Source of the DNA: Planctomycetota bacterium
Lineage (GTDB): Bacteria; Planctomycetota; Uabimicrobiia; Uabimicrobiales; Uabimicrobiaceae
Length of the DNA stretch: 64,000 nucleotides
Direction: 5' to 3'
Assembly: GCA_029260735.1 (NCBI GenBank)
Contig: JAJDCR010000092.1
Coordinates: 62,001 to 126,000, forward strand
The position numbers and the translations under genes are program-made. Below the pieces are notes generated by a model that was not told where the DNA came from, ran no database searches, and saw nothing but the letters and a program-made list of their open reading frames with translations. Positions 34,240 through 43,432 of this stretch are shown here, piece after piece (the first letter of the stretch is position 1; each line of letters starts with the position of its first letter).

Positions 34240-36006
34240 CTACGATGTTTCGTTTTCTTCTTCTTTCTTGGGCTTTTCTTTGACTTGTAAATGCAGCTCA
34301 TCGAGCTGATCTATTTCCAAAGGCCCAGGAGATCCATCGTAGAGAAACATACCGTTGCTGGCATTAGGGTAGGCGATGACATCGCGGATGTTATCCAGTC
34401 CGAGCATTGTCATAACAAGGTTATCAAATCCAATGCCTATTCCTCCATGAGGAGGACCTGCATAATGGTAGGCATCAAGGAGAAAACCAAAACGCCTGTG
34501 CGCTTCCGCTTCATCTAACCCGACTAAATTCATGACACGTTTTTGGATTTCAGGGAGAGAGATCCGAACAGAACCACTCCCTAGCTCTACTCCGTTGAGA
34601 ACAAGGTCGTAAAGCTCTCCTCTTACCGCCGCAGGATCTTCTTCAAAGTTATCAACAAACTCAGGGCGGGGCATGGAGAACATATGATGCATCGGAGCCC
34701 AGCTCTCTAAATTTTCATCCCACTCAAAAAGAGGAAAGTCTGTTACCCAAAGAAGCTCATGCTTTCCTTCGGGAATTAAATTCAGTTCACGGGCTAAGTG
34801 GTTACGCAATTCACCTAAAGCACGATGAACAATAGCAGGTTTGCCTGCAGTGAGTAAAATGAGATCCCCTTCTTTCGCTTGGCTAGTTTCTTTGATCGCT
34901 TGAACGCTTTCAGGAGACATTTTTTTGACCAAGCTACCTTCTAGATTCTCTTTTACCTTAAAAGCCATAAGACCTTTGGCTTGGAAGGTTTGAGCAAATT
35001 TTTCTAGTTTGGCGACTTGAGCACGAGAATAGCCGGCACAACCTTCTGCGACGATACCTTTGACGACTCCACCAGAAGCAACTGTATTCTCAAAGATTTG
35101 AAAGCCGCTTTGGGCAACATCAGAAGAAAAATCTATTAGCTCCATCCCAAAACGTAGATCGGGTTTATCTATACCCCAACGAGGAATGACTTCGTCATAA
35201 GAATAGCGAGGAAAAGGTGTTTTAAGCTCGATGTCGAGCGTTTCTTTAAAAGCACGAGATATAGCTGTTTCGACCGCAGTGAAAACATCCTCTGGGCGAA
35301 CCAAAGCCATTTCCATATCAATTTGAGTATGGACAAGTTGTCTTTCTCGGCGAGCATCCTCGTCCCGGAAACAACGGGCAAATTGATAGTAGCGATCAAT
35401 TCCGGCAATCATAAACATTTGTTTGTAGAGTTGGGGACTTTGGGGAAGAGCATAGAAACTTCCGTGATGAACGCGACTAGGAACAACAAAGTCTCGTGAC
35501 CCCTCAGGAGTACTGCGAACTAACAAGGGAGTTTCTACTTCTAGAAAATTTAAGTCTTCAAAACCATTTCGGATAGCTCGGGCGACTTTGCTTCTAAACT
35601 CTAGGCGAGAAAGCATGATAGGGCGACGAATGTCCAAAAAACGATACTTGAGACGAGTTTCTTCACGGGCATCAATTTCGTCGAAGATTTCAAAAGGGAG
35701 TTGCTTACAAGCTGCTATAAGTTCTATCTTTTGACAGGTTAATTCGATTTCGCCCGTATTGATTTTAGTGTTGACATCTTCTGGAGGGCGTTCCTTGACT
35801 TCTCCTACAACTTTGACAAACGACTCTTTTTTGGCCTCAGTAATTTGCTCAGTATTGAGATACACTTGGGTCCAACCATAGCGATCAGCTAAGTCCACAA
35901 AGGCAAAATGTTTATGATCACGAAGAGAGCGAACCCAACCACAAAGAGTAACGGTTTGTCCGACATGATTTTTGTTTAGTTCTCCGCAGGTATGACTACG
36001 TAACAC
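34240..36006 (-). CDS. aspS: Aspartyl-tRNA synthetase, bacterial type, motif 3 Arg replaced by Asn
   Basis: The 588-residue product has the bacterial AspRS layout: an N-terminal OB-fold anticodon domain (CGELNKNHVGQTVTLCGWVRSLRDHKHFAFVDLADR), the class II core with FRDED motif 2 (ARCFRDEDARRERQLVHTQIDMEM), the bacterial GAD insert, and a C-terminal catalytic end with GVELGSGSVRI and PPHGGIGIGF. It charges tRNA-Asp (and possibly tRNA-Asn, depending on GatCAB). One oddity is that motif 3, normally GLDRLVM with an ATP-binding Arg, here reads GFDNLVM, and the EFTQ of motif 2 is VHTQ. The rest is well conserved and the ORF is intact, so it is probably functional. It is monocistronic. Confidence 0.95.
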   Translation of the reverse strand: MLRSHTCGELNKNHVGQTVTLCGWVRSLRDHKHFAFVDLADRYGWTQVYLNTEQITEAKKESFVKVVGEVKERPPEDVNTKINTGEIELTCQKIELIAACKQLPFEIFDEIDAREETRLKYRFLDIRRPIMLSRLEFRSKVARAIRNGFEDLNFLEVETPLLVRSTPEGSRDFVVPSRVHHGSFYALPQSPQLYKQMFMIAGIDRYYQFARCFRDEDARRERQLVHTQIDMEMALVRPEDVFTAVETAISRAFKETLDIELKTPFPRYSYDEVIPRWGIDKPDLRFGMELIDFSSDVAQSGFQIFENTVASGGVVKGIVAEGCAGYSRAQVAKLEKFAQTFQAKGLMAFKVKENLEGSLVKKMSPESVQAIKETSQAKEGDLILLTAGKPAIVHRALGELRNHLARELNLIPEGKHELLWVTDFPLFEWDENLESWAPMHHMFSMPRPEFVDNFEEDPAAVRGELYDLVLNGVELGSGSVRISLPEIQKRVMNLVGLDEAEAHRRFGFLLDAYHYAGPPHGGIGIGFDNLVMTMLGLDNIRDVIAYPNASNGMFLYDGSPGPLEIDQLDELHLQVKEKPKKEEENETS

Positions 36007-36272
36007 TTATGTTCCTTTCGATTATTTTTCGAGTATTTAAGGCGCTTCCAGAAAACAATGAGGGTTTGTAAAAAAAGTTCCTCATTTCAGTTTAGTTTTG
36101 TGATCTTATAAACATTGTTCAGACAAGTCAACTCCCACTTATTTTTTTGCGGAAAAAAATACCTTTTGCTTTTGTCTGTGGGAAAGCTACAATAGTTTTT
36201 TCTTCTGAAAACTTCTTGTATTTTTTGGCCCCAGAGACCACTAAAACTAGCCTTAAGGGAGTTAATTACCAG

Positions 36273-38300
36273 ATGAACTCCGCAAAAACGAACTTCTCTA
36301 AAAAGATACATTCACTTTGCTCTCGCCCCCTTGTCATCATCATCCTGCTCGTGATTTATTTTTTTCTTTCCTTTAGCAGTTCCATAGAAAAATCGGCTAC
36401 TTTTGATGAAGTTCTTCATATTAATACTGGTTACATCTATTGGCACTCTGACCGAGTTATGTTTATGACAACAGGAGTGTTTCTACAGCGCTTTGCAACT
36501 TTACCTTTACTTACAAAAAACCTAGTTTATCCAGAAACTCAAGATTTGCCTTGGTGGAGTAACCCTTGGGACGTGGGATATGAGTTTTTTTATGAAATGG
36601 ACAATGATTTTTATTTCATTCTATTTTCTAGTCGGGCCATGGTCGGTTTAATCGGCGTTCTTTTAGGAGTTCTGGTCTATTTATCTAGCCGTTCTTTCTT
36701 TGGCCCAACGGGAGCGTTTATTTCTCTTTGCCTCTACTGCTTTAGCCCACCGATACTTGCCCATAGTCACCTAGTAACTGACGACTTAAACATAGCTTTT
36801 GCTCTTTTAGCGACAGTTTTGGCCCTCTGGTCTCTTCTACACCACCTGACTTTTTGCTCGTTTTTTCTGAGCATCCTCTCTTTTAGCATTCTTTTCCTCA
36901 GTAAAATTTCTTCACTATCCATAATTCCTATGGGGTTTTTTATGGTACTCATTCGGCTAGGAAAAAATGCTCCTTGGAAAATAGGTAAGCAAGGGCAAGA
37001 GTGGACAAGTCGAAAACGGCAAGCTTTTCTTATTTTGGGACTTATCATTGTTCATGTTTTCTTTGTCGCAGGAGTCCTTTGGTTTGCCTATGATCTATCT
37101 CCTGAAGGACAGAAAGTGGAAGAATTTCATCAGGAACAAAAAGAAAAACTTTGGGAAGAAGCCTTACATAGAGGGGGAATTATTGAGAGAGGGGCTAAAT
37201 GGATTCGAGATAATAACCTTTTGCCAGAGGGTTATCTTTATTATGCCCTTTCTGCTCTTCACAAAAACAAAGTTAGGATATCGTTTTTTCAAGGTGAGTA
37301 CCGATTGAAAGGACAGGAAGGATTTTTTCCCTATTGCTTTTGGGTTAAAAATCCTCTGGGGACCTGGGGAATTTTTCTGCTTTTAGGAGTAACTTGCTTT
37401 CTCAAAGGAACAAAAAGATTAAAAAAAGAAGGATTTTCTTTTTCACTGCTTGCTTCGTTTTTAGCTCGGGTTTATCCCTTTACTCCTGTGCTTGTTTTGC
37501 TCTTTATCTATGCTATTTTTTCGTGGCAGAGTAGTTTAACCATTGGAAACAGGCATATCCTTCCTTTGTACCCTCCTCTCTTTATTTTGGCAGGAGCAAT
37601 AGGAGTTTTCTTGTCTGATGTTCGAGCTAGGCTTTATAAAGTCTTAGTAAGTTTAAGCCTGGGACTGCTCATATTTGAGTCACTTTTCATTTGGCCCCAC
37701 TATTTGTCTTTTTTTCATTTTCTCAGTGGAGGACCTAAGCACGGCTACGAGAACTTAGTTGATAGCTCCTTGGATTGGGGACAAGATTTACCTGCTCTAA
37801 AAAAATGGATAGAGGAAAATGAATTAGAGTTAGAGGGAAAGCCCATCTATCTTTCTTACTTTGGCTCTAGTAGTCCTGAATTTTATAAACTTCCTGTTAT
37901 TCTGCTTCCTGGTTTCTTTGACTCTCGTCGAAAGAAAGTTCCTTATTACATGAGAGATGGCTATTACTGCATTAGTGCAACAATGCTTCAGTCGGTTGCT
38001 TCTCGCTATAAAGGAAAATGGTGCCAAGCTTATGAAGATCTTTACCAAGAGTACTTGGAAAAAGGCAACAATGCCCCAGAGTTCGAACAACTTGCTTTTT
38101 CTCGGCTATGCGCTTACCTTCGTTCACGTTCCCCTGATGCTAGGGTGGCCTATTCAATTTTAGTCTATAAGCTTAGTTCACAAGATATACAAAAAGCTTT
38201 ACTGGGGCCTCCAGCAGAACTTTATTCCGAGGTAACCATCCCGGATTGGAGCCCCGAAATCTATTTACCCGGAGTTAGTCAAACTCTTCCGGGAAAATAG
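36273..38300 (+). CDS. GT39/PMT-like membrane glycosyltransferase
   Basis: The frame opens at a TTG at 36147, but ATG 36273 is preferred because AAGGGA lies 14 bases before it and the first membrane helix follows soon after. The 675-residue protein has about ten or more membrane helices. After the first helix, an extracytoplasmic loop holds SATFDEVLHINTGYIYW, with the Asp-Glu of the dolichyl-phosphate-mannose mannosyltransferase (GT39) family. The C-terminal periplasmic part contains SSLDWGQDLPALKKWI and LSYFGSSSPEFY, as in bacterial relatives. It probably moves a sugar from a lipid-phosphate donor onto a protein or glycan outside the membrane. The symporter gene follows by 15 bases, so they are co-transcribed. 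Confidence 0.8.
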   Translation: MNSAKTNFSKKIHSLCSRPLVIIILLVIYFFLSFSSSIEKSATFDEVLHINTGYIYWHSDRVMFMTTGVFLQRFATLPLLTKNLVYPETQDLPWWSNPWDVGYEFFYEMDNDFYFILFSSRAMVGLIGVLLGVLVYLSSRSFFGPTGAFISLCLYCFSPPILAHSHLVTDDLNIAFALLATVLALWSLLHHLTFCSFFLSILSFSILFLSKISSLSIIPMGFFMVLIRLGKNAPWKIGKQGQEWTSRKRQAFLILGLIIVHVFFVAGVLWFAYDLSPEGQKVEEFHQEQKEKLWEEALHRGGIIERGAKWIRDNNLLPEGYLYYALSALHKNKVRISFFQGEYRLKGQEGFFPYCFWVKNPLGTWGIFLLLGVTCFLKGTKRLKKEGFSFSLLASFLARVYPFTPVLVLLFIYAIFSWQSSLTIGNRHILPLYPPLFILAGAIGVFLSDVRARLYKVLVSLSLGLLIFESLFIWPHYLSFFHFLSGGPKHGYENLVDSSLDWGQDLPALKKWIEENELELEGKPIYLSYFGSSSPEFYKLPVILLPGFFDSRRKKVPYYMRDGYYCISATMLQSVASRYKGKWCQAYEDLYQEYLEKGNNAPEFEQLAFSRLCAYLRSRSPDARVAYSILVYKLSSQDIQKALLGPPAELYSEVTIPDWSPEIYLPGVSQTLPGK

Positions 38301-38315
38301 GAAAGGAAAAATACT

Positions 38316-39836
38316 ATGGATTTGCGTTTTGGAGATGCTTGCACGATCATTCTATATTTAGCTGGAGTGATGGGAATGGGAGTTTATTTTTCCCGTAAAA
38401 ACAAAACGACCGAAGATTATTTTGTCGGAAATCGTTCTTTTTCGGGTTGGGTTATCGGGCTTTCTATGCTCGGGACTTCTATCAGTTCTGTGACCTTTTT
38501 GGCTTTTCCGGCCGCCACCTATAGTAAAGATTGGCGCTTGGTTATCCCTAATTTGTTTTTGCCTTTGGTTATTTTGATGGCAGTTTGGGTATTTATTCCT
38601 TTTTTTCGCCGAAAAAATTTGATTTCCGCCTTTGAATACTTGGAAGATCGCTTTGGGCCTTTAGTTCGTCTTTATGGAGCCTTAAGCTTTATTTTTCTTC
38701 AAGTTATTCGATTGGGGACAATTCTTTTTCTGATATCTCTCTTAATCAAATCTTTTGTCGATATTGATATAGTTTGGGTGATTACTCTAACAGGAATTTT
38801 CATTGCGATCTATACCATTGTCGGAGGAATCGAAGCTGTTATTTGGACCGATGTGATCCAATCGATCGTTCTCCTTCTCGGAGGAATCATAACCCTTTTC
38901 TACATAACGTGGCAACTTCCTGAAGGGTTGGGACAAATTATTGAGCTGGGAAAAAGCCAAGATAAGTTTCTCCCCCAAACAGGTTTTTGGGAATGGAACC
39001 TAAACGAGCGTACCTTTTGGACAATGGCCATATTAGGAATTTTCCTCTGGCTAACAGAGTATTCCAGTAATCAAAATGTAGTGCAGCGCTACGCAGCAGC
39101 CAAGTCAACTAAAGAAGCGCAAAAAGCCTCTCTTATTTGCGCAGCCATGAGCGTGCCTACTTGGTTGTTTTTCTGCTTAGTCGGGACAGGCTTATTTGTT
39201 TTCTACCAAGCTTTTCCTGATCCTCAAGTCGCTCAGCTTTCTCCCGAAGAAATCTACCCCTTCTTTATTCTACAACAACTGCCCGTGGGAGTATGTGGGA
39301 TTGTGATCGCCGGAGTTCTCGCAGCTGCGATGTCTTCGCTGGACTCTAGTATAAACGCCATTTCCGCCGTTACGGTTGTCGATATCCTCAAGCGCTATCT
39401 CTACAAAGACCAAGAAGACAAACAGTATCTCAGAGCAGCCAAAATCACTGCAACTGTCTCTTCCATCTTAATGATAATCACTGCCATTATATTTAGCACG
39501 ATTAGCGCCGAAGAGAAGGAAAGTATGCAGAACTTGCAACTTATCATGGCTTCCATTTTTGGAGGATGCCTCCTCGGTCTGTTTATGCTCGGCTTTTTTG
39601 CTCCCAGAGTTACCTACCAAGCATCTTTGATTGCTTTGGTTTTTGCGACCTTGTTCAACGTCTATCTCCTTCTCAATAAATGGGAAATGCTTCCCGATGC
39701 TATTTCTCTGCCCGGCTTTCACTGGTTTTGGGTAGGAACGGTCGTTAACGTGTTCTTTGCTGTTGCTGCCTATGGCTTGAGCTGGATTTTGCCCAAGGAG
39801 GAAAAAGATTTGCAGGAATTGACGGTTTGGACTTAG
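38316..39836 (+). CDS. Sodium:solute symporter (SSS family)
   Basis: The 506-residue protein has about 13 membrane helices and the SSS signature: an N-terminal FSRKNKTTEDYFVGNRSFSGWVIGLSMLGTSISSVTFLAFPA, then WLTEYSSNQNVVQRYAAAKSTKEAQKASLICA and AGVLAAAMSSLDSSINAISAV, the last two bearing the sodium-site Ser residues. The substrate is unknown; relatives carry sugars, amino acids, pantothenate or sialic acid. The length and helix pattern resemble the sugar/inositol-like branch. It starts 15 bases after the GT39-like gene with AGGAAAGG upstream, so it shares that transcript. A 13-bp hairpin ends the unit. Confidence 0.88.
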   Translation: MDLRFGDACTIILYLAGVMGMGVYFSRKNKTTEDYFVGNRSFSGWVIGLSMLGTSISSVTFLAFPAATYSKDWRLVIPNLFLPLVILMAVWVFIPFFRRKNLISAFEYLEDRFGPLVRLYGALSFIFLQVIRLGTILFLISLLIKSFVDIDIVWVITLTGIFIAIYTIVGGIEAVIWTDVIQSIVLLLGGIITLFYITWQLPEGLGQIIELGKSQDKFLPQTGFWEWNLNERTFWTMAILGIFLWLTEYSSNQNVVQRYAAAKSTKEAQKASLICAAMSVPTWLFFCLVGTGLFVFYQAFPDPQVAQLSPEEIYPFFILQQLPVGVCGIVIAGVLAAAMSSLDSSINAISAVTVVDILKRYLYKDQEDKQYLRAAKITATVSSILMIITAIIFSTISAEEKESMQNLQLIMASIFGGCLLGLFMLGFFAPRVTYQASLIALVFATLFNVYLLLNKWEMLPDAISLPGFHWFWVGTVVNVFFAVAAYGLSWILPKEEKDLQELTVWT

Positions 39837-39873
39837 GGTAACGGGATAGCTTAAACATAGGTATTCTGTGAGG

Positions 39874-39902
39874 TGGAGGGCGAGGCTTAGCCTCGCCCTC
39901 CA
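39874..39902 (+). terminator. GC-rich hairpin after symporter gene
   Basis: A perfect 13-bp GC-rich stem (39874-39886 and 39890-39902) with a 3-base loop lies 37 bases after the stop codon. It is followed by ATGAAAAAT, not a T-tract, so it may act as a transcript-stabilising or factor-assisted terminator. Confidence 0.6.
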
Positions 39903-40077
39903 TGAAAAATGGTGATTAGAGCGGTTTTTGATGAATTTCTCGAAAACCGTTTTAGCAACAAATTTTTATTTTCCGGGAACTTTTCCTTTCTTCTTGCGTC
40001 TTAACCAAACAGACAAAAACAACGCTGCCAAGATGTTAGTGCAGTAAAAAAACAACTTTCATTTTAAGGGATAGGTG

Positions 40078-43000
40078 ATGAAACAAAGATCGAATTTTCG
40101 CCGAGGACTTAGCGGCTTTCTCCTCATTTGTTTTTTTCTTGTGAGCTGTAGTCAAGATTCCAAAGATGGCTCTAACGATAATCAAGTTAACCAAGCTCCC
40201 CAGGTAGTTGCTCAGGAAGAGGCCAAGTCTGAAGCTATAATGGAGACGGTTGAAGCAACCCGCAGTAGCCGCGCAAGAGAAGAAGTTGCTCTTGCTCCTG
40301 AAATGGAAAAGCGAATGGAGGAACTAAGCGACAGCTCTGCAGCCTTTGCTGATGATGGGGCGTCATTTGATGAAGAAGAGGCTGATTACGCAGGAGGAGA
40401 AGCTCCTGCAAGTGCTCCAGGAGATGTCGACAAGGATGGAAAAGAGCCAAAGAAGAAAAAGAAAACCGAAACCTGGAAGCGCTCACAAGTTGTTCCGAAC
40501 ACCACTCGATTGATGATCGGAGACAACGAAGAGCTTCCTCTTAAAGGAATGGAAGTTCAGGTTCAAGTGGAGGGATTTCGGGCTCGTGTTTTATTAGATT
40601 GCTACTTTTACAACGATTCAGGGCAGCAGTACGAAGGTAACTTTCAACTGCGTTTGCCCAACGAAGCTTCCCCTTACTTCTTTGCTTTTGGAGCAGAAGC
40701 GACTCAGGTCAAAGAAGGAACTCCTATCACGATTAGCCGTTCTCCTGAGCGATCTTCTTGGGGGACTGAGCCGGAAGATATTATGACCGAGCGAGAAAAG
40801 AGTTGGATAAAACCGAAGGAAGCTCGCATGGTTCCGAAAGAAAAAGCAGCGCTTGCTTACACGGAGACTGTTCGGCGGCAAGTGGACCCTGCTTTAATGG
40901 AGTGGAGCGGAGCGGGAGTTTTTAATGCTCGCGTTTTTCCTTTAGAAGCGCAAAAGTTGCATCGCATTGTTATTGGCTACGATGTCAATTTATTGACAGT
41001 CGGAGATGAGCGAGAGTTTCGCTTAGATTTACCTGCGGAAATTCCTTCTTTGGGAGTGGATTTTGCGGTAAAAAAAATCGAAGGCATGTCTTGGGAACTA
41101 ACTCCTAGTTCCAATAGATCCGAAAGAGGAGAAGAATTTACCTATAGCTACGATAACCCCGATGAACGTAGTTTCTTACTGCGCGGACAAGCTGAAAACG
41201 TCTTTTTGACTGCAAATGACTCTGAGACTAGTCCTTACTTTGCCACTCGTTTCCGTCCTTCTCTAGGTTTGGAAAAATCTGTGGTGAAAGGTTCTTCTCA
41301 TGGGGTTTTTCTGGTCGACACTTCTCTTAGTATGAACCCTGACCGCTTCAATGTTTGGCTTAAGCTACTGGAAAGTATTCTCGAAAACAATCGCGACTCC
41401 ATGACTCATTTTGCCGTTCTTTTTTTTAATGTCGAGACTTTTTGGTGGCAAGAGAGTTTTGTTGAGAATACCCCTGAGAATTTAAAAGCTCTCAAAAAAT
41501 ACACTCGAAACTTAGTGCTAGAAGGTGCTACCGATTTGGGGTCTGCTCTCTCGGGAGCTACTCGGCCCGTTTGGGTGAGAGATGGATCTCTTTCTTGGGA
41601 TTTATTCTTGCTCAGCGACGGTGCCGCTACTTGGGGAGAAAGTCAGCCCTATGCTTTGTCTAAGATTTTGACGGAATCAGGCCGAGGAGCTTTGTTTGGT
41701 TATACAACAGGTTTAACCGGAACGAACTTAGATTTGCTCAATCACCTAACGAGAGAGAGCGGAGGTTCGGTTTTCTCAGTGGTCGGTGAAGATGAGGTCA
41801 AGTCGGCTTCCCAAGCTCATCGACAAAGACCATGGCAGATAATAGACGTTCAAATCGAAGGAACCTCTGATCTGCTTATGGCAGGTCGTCCGCAAACTCT
41901 TTTTCCTGGGCAAGAACTTCTTCTTGTCGGACGAGGAACGCCTGCTTCTGGTAGTGAAATTGTTTTGAAGTTACAACGACAAGGAGAGAAGCGAGAGTTC
42001 CGCGTAGCGGGCAAAGAGAGTATCGAATCGATTTTGGTTCCTCGCATCTATGGACAAGTCGCTGTTGGACAATTGGAAGAGTTTTCTTTGGTAACAGAAG
42101 AATATGCTCGGCCTTATGCTACTTATTTTCGTGTTCCTGGACAAACCTGCTCTCTTTTGATGTTAGACACAGAAGAGGACTACGAGCGATTTAACATTAA
42201 GCCAGAAGAAGATGCTTTTGTCATAAAGTCAAAACCTGTTTATCCTCTTATCGTTCAGGCGATTGATGAACTGGCTGGTAAACTCGGGGATGCTAAGGTT
42301 GTTTTTATGAACTGGTTGAGCAAAATGGAGCAAATGCCCGGAGTAGAGTTTGCTATTCCGACAGCTTTTCAGTTGGCTCTAGAGAAAATGCCAAGCACTT
42401 CTTTTGCTGTAGAAAGTAAAGCTTTATCTTGCCAAGAGCATACAATTCAGGGAATTCCTGGCGATGTCCAAGAACAACTGGCTTCGTTGCGCTTAGAATA
42501 TGATAGCTTCGTTGTCGAAGCAGAGAGACGTTTAAAAGAATACGGTCCGTCCGACGCTCTCAAGGCCTTAAGTTCTCTTGTCGAAAATAAACCAGGAGAT
42601 GGGGTTTTGGCCCGTGATGTGGGATTTTCTGCCATGCAGTGGGGTCTTTCTTCGCAAGCTTATTATCTTTTCTATCGAGTGGCAAGTGCGCGTCCTTTTG
42701 AACCTCAAAATTACCATGCCTTGGCTCTTTGTCTTGAGGGCTTAGGTAAAAATGACTTAGCTTTGGCCTATTACGAAGTTGGTCTTCATGGAAAATGGGC
42801 CAGTCGCTATGGAGATTTTCGTCGCATTTTAGGCTTAGATTACCTTCGTTTTCTTCGACAAGTGAAAAAGAAAAACCCAAAAAGTAACTTGTCTGATTAT
42901 ATCGATGCCCGCGAAAAAACCTTAGCCCAAGAGCTAAGTCTTTCTGACTCTGATCTCCTCATTACCATTTTTTGGAACACAGATAGCACCGACATTGATT

Positions 43001-43329
43001 TACACGTTGTTGAGCCAGGTGGGTTCTTTTCGGCTGGAGAAGAATGCTACTATGAAAATCCTAAAACCAAAATAGGAGGACAACTAACCCAAGATGTGAC
43101 GACTGGCTATGGCCCCGAAATGTACACTTTGCCTAAAGCAGTCAAGGGAGACTACAAAGTCCGAGTTAATTTTTACTCTTCCAATAACAATAGGGCGAGC
43201 GCTCGCACTAAGGTTTATGTGACCCTGTACCAAAAATGGGGAACACCAGAGGAAAAAATTACTCAGCAAGTGGTAGCCTTGGATAAGGAGGGAGAGATGT
43301 ACGATGTGGCTTCGGTGAGTGTTCCTTAG
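40078..43329 (+). CDS. VIT-VWA domain lipoprotein with DUF2135-like C-terminus
   Basis: The start is ATG 40078 (a GTG directly precedes it). The 1083-residue protein has a lipobox LVSC near residue 24, then a Glu/Ala-rich spacer. A VIT domain follows (TRLMIGDNEELPLKGMEVQVQVEGFRARVLLDCYFYNDSGQQYEGNFQLRLPNEA), and a VWA domain with MIDAS motif DTSLS (GVFLVDTSLSMNPDRF) and the LLSDGAAT loop. A TPR-like helical segment (about 800-930) precedes a C-terminal beta domain like YfaP/DUF2135 (ITIFWNTDSTDIDLHVVEPGG...GYGPEMYTLPKAVKGDYKVRV). VIT-VWA proteins bind ligands or partners outside the cell through a metal; the DUF2135 end adds a beta-sandwich. It is a single gene. Confidence 0.88.
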   Translation: MKQRSNFRRGLSGFLLICFFLVSCSQDSKDGSNDNQVNQAPQVVAQEEAKSEAIMETVEATRSSRAREEVALAPEMEKRMEELSDSSAAFADDGASFDEEEADYAGGEAPASAPGDVDKDGKEPKKKKKTETWKRSQVVPNTTRLMIGDNEELPLKGMEVQVQVEGFRARVLLDCYFYNDSGQQYEGNFQLRLPNEASPYFFAFGAEATQVKEGTPITISRSPERSSWGTEPEDIMTEREKSWIKPKEARMVPKEKAALAYTETVRRQVDPALMEWSGAGVFNARVFPLEAQKLHRIVIGYDVNLLTVGDEREFRLDLPAEIPSLGVDFAVKKIEGMSWELTPSSNRSERGEEFTYSYDNPDERSFLLRGQAENVFLTANDSETSPYFATRFRPSLGLEKSVVKGSSHGVFLVDTSLSMNPDRFNVWLKLLESILENNRDSMTHFAVLFFNVETFWWQESFVENTPENLKALKKYTRNLVLEGATDLGSALSGATRPVWVRDGSLSWDLFLLSDGAATWGESQPYALSKILTESGRGALFGYTTGLTGTNLDLLNHLTRESGGSVFSVVGEDEVKSASQAHRQRPWQIIDVQIEGTSDLLMAGRPQTLFPGQELLLVGRGTPASGSEIVLKLQRQGEKREFRVAGKESIESILVPRIYGQVAVGQLEEFSLVTEEYARPYATYFRVPGQTCSLLMLDTEEDYERFNIKPEEDAFVIKSKPVYPLIVQAIDELAGKLGDAKVVFMNWLSKMEQMPGVEFAIPTAFQLALEKMPSTSFAVESKALSCQEHTIQGIPGDVQEQLASLRLEYDSFVVEAERRLKEYGPSDALKALSSLVENKPGDGVLARDVGFSAMQWGLSSQAYYLFYRVASARPFEPQNYHALALCLEGLGKNDLALAYYEVGLHGKWASRYGDFRRILGLDYLRFLRQVKKKNPKSNLSDYIDAREKTLAQELSLSDSDLLITIFWNTDSTDIDLHVVEPGGFFSAGEECYYENPKTKIGGQLTQDVTTGYGPEMYTLPKAVKGDYKVRVNFYSSNNNRASARTKVYVTLYQKWGTPEEKITQQVVALDKEGEMYDVASVSVP

Positions 43330-43381
43330 GAATGGATGATCGCAATCGTTGGCTGTGACTGTTGCCGATTGAATTTGGCCG

Positions 43382-43413
43382 CGGTCACGGTCACGGTCAC
43401 GGTCACGGTCACG
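43382..43413. repeat. Hexanucleotide tandem repeat CGGTCA x5
   Basis: Five exact copies of CGGTCA plus a partial sixth lie between the convergent ends of the VIT-VWA gene and the second kinase gene. ATTTTTTT follows immediately. Such short repeats can change length by slippage, but here it is intergenic and would not switch a reading frame. Confidence 0.85.
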
Positions 43414-43432
43414 ATTTTTTTACTGAGCTTTG

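Noticed and set aside
39963..40050. Minus-strand 29-codon frame with a hydrophobic stretch and basic tail, resembling the end of a sorted protein
   Set aside because: No upstream coding sequence, only a TTG start and no convincing ribosome site; likely chance or a degraded remnant.
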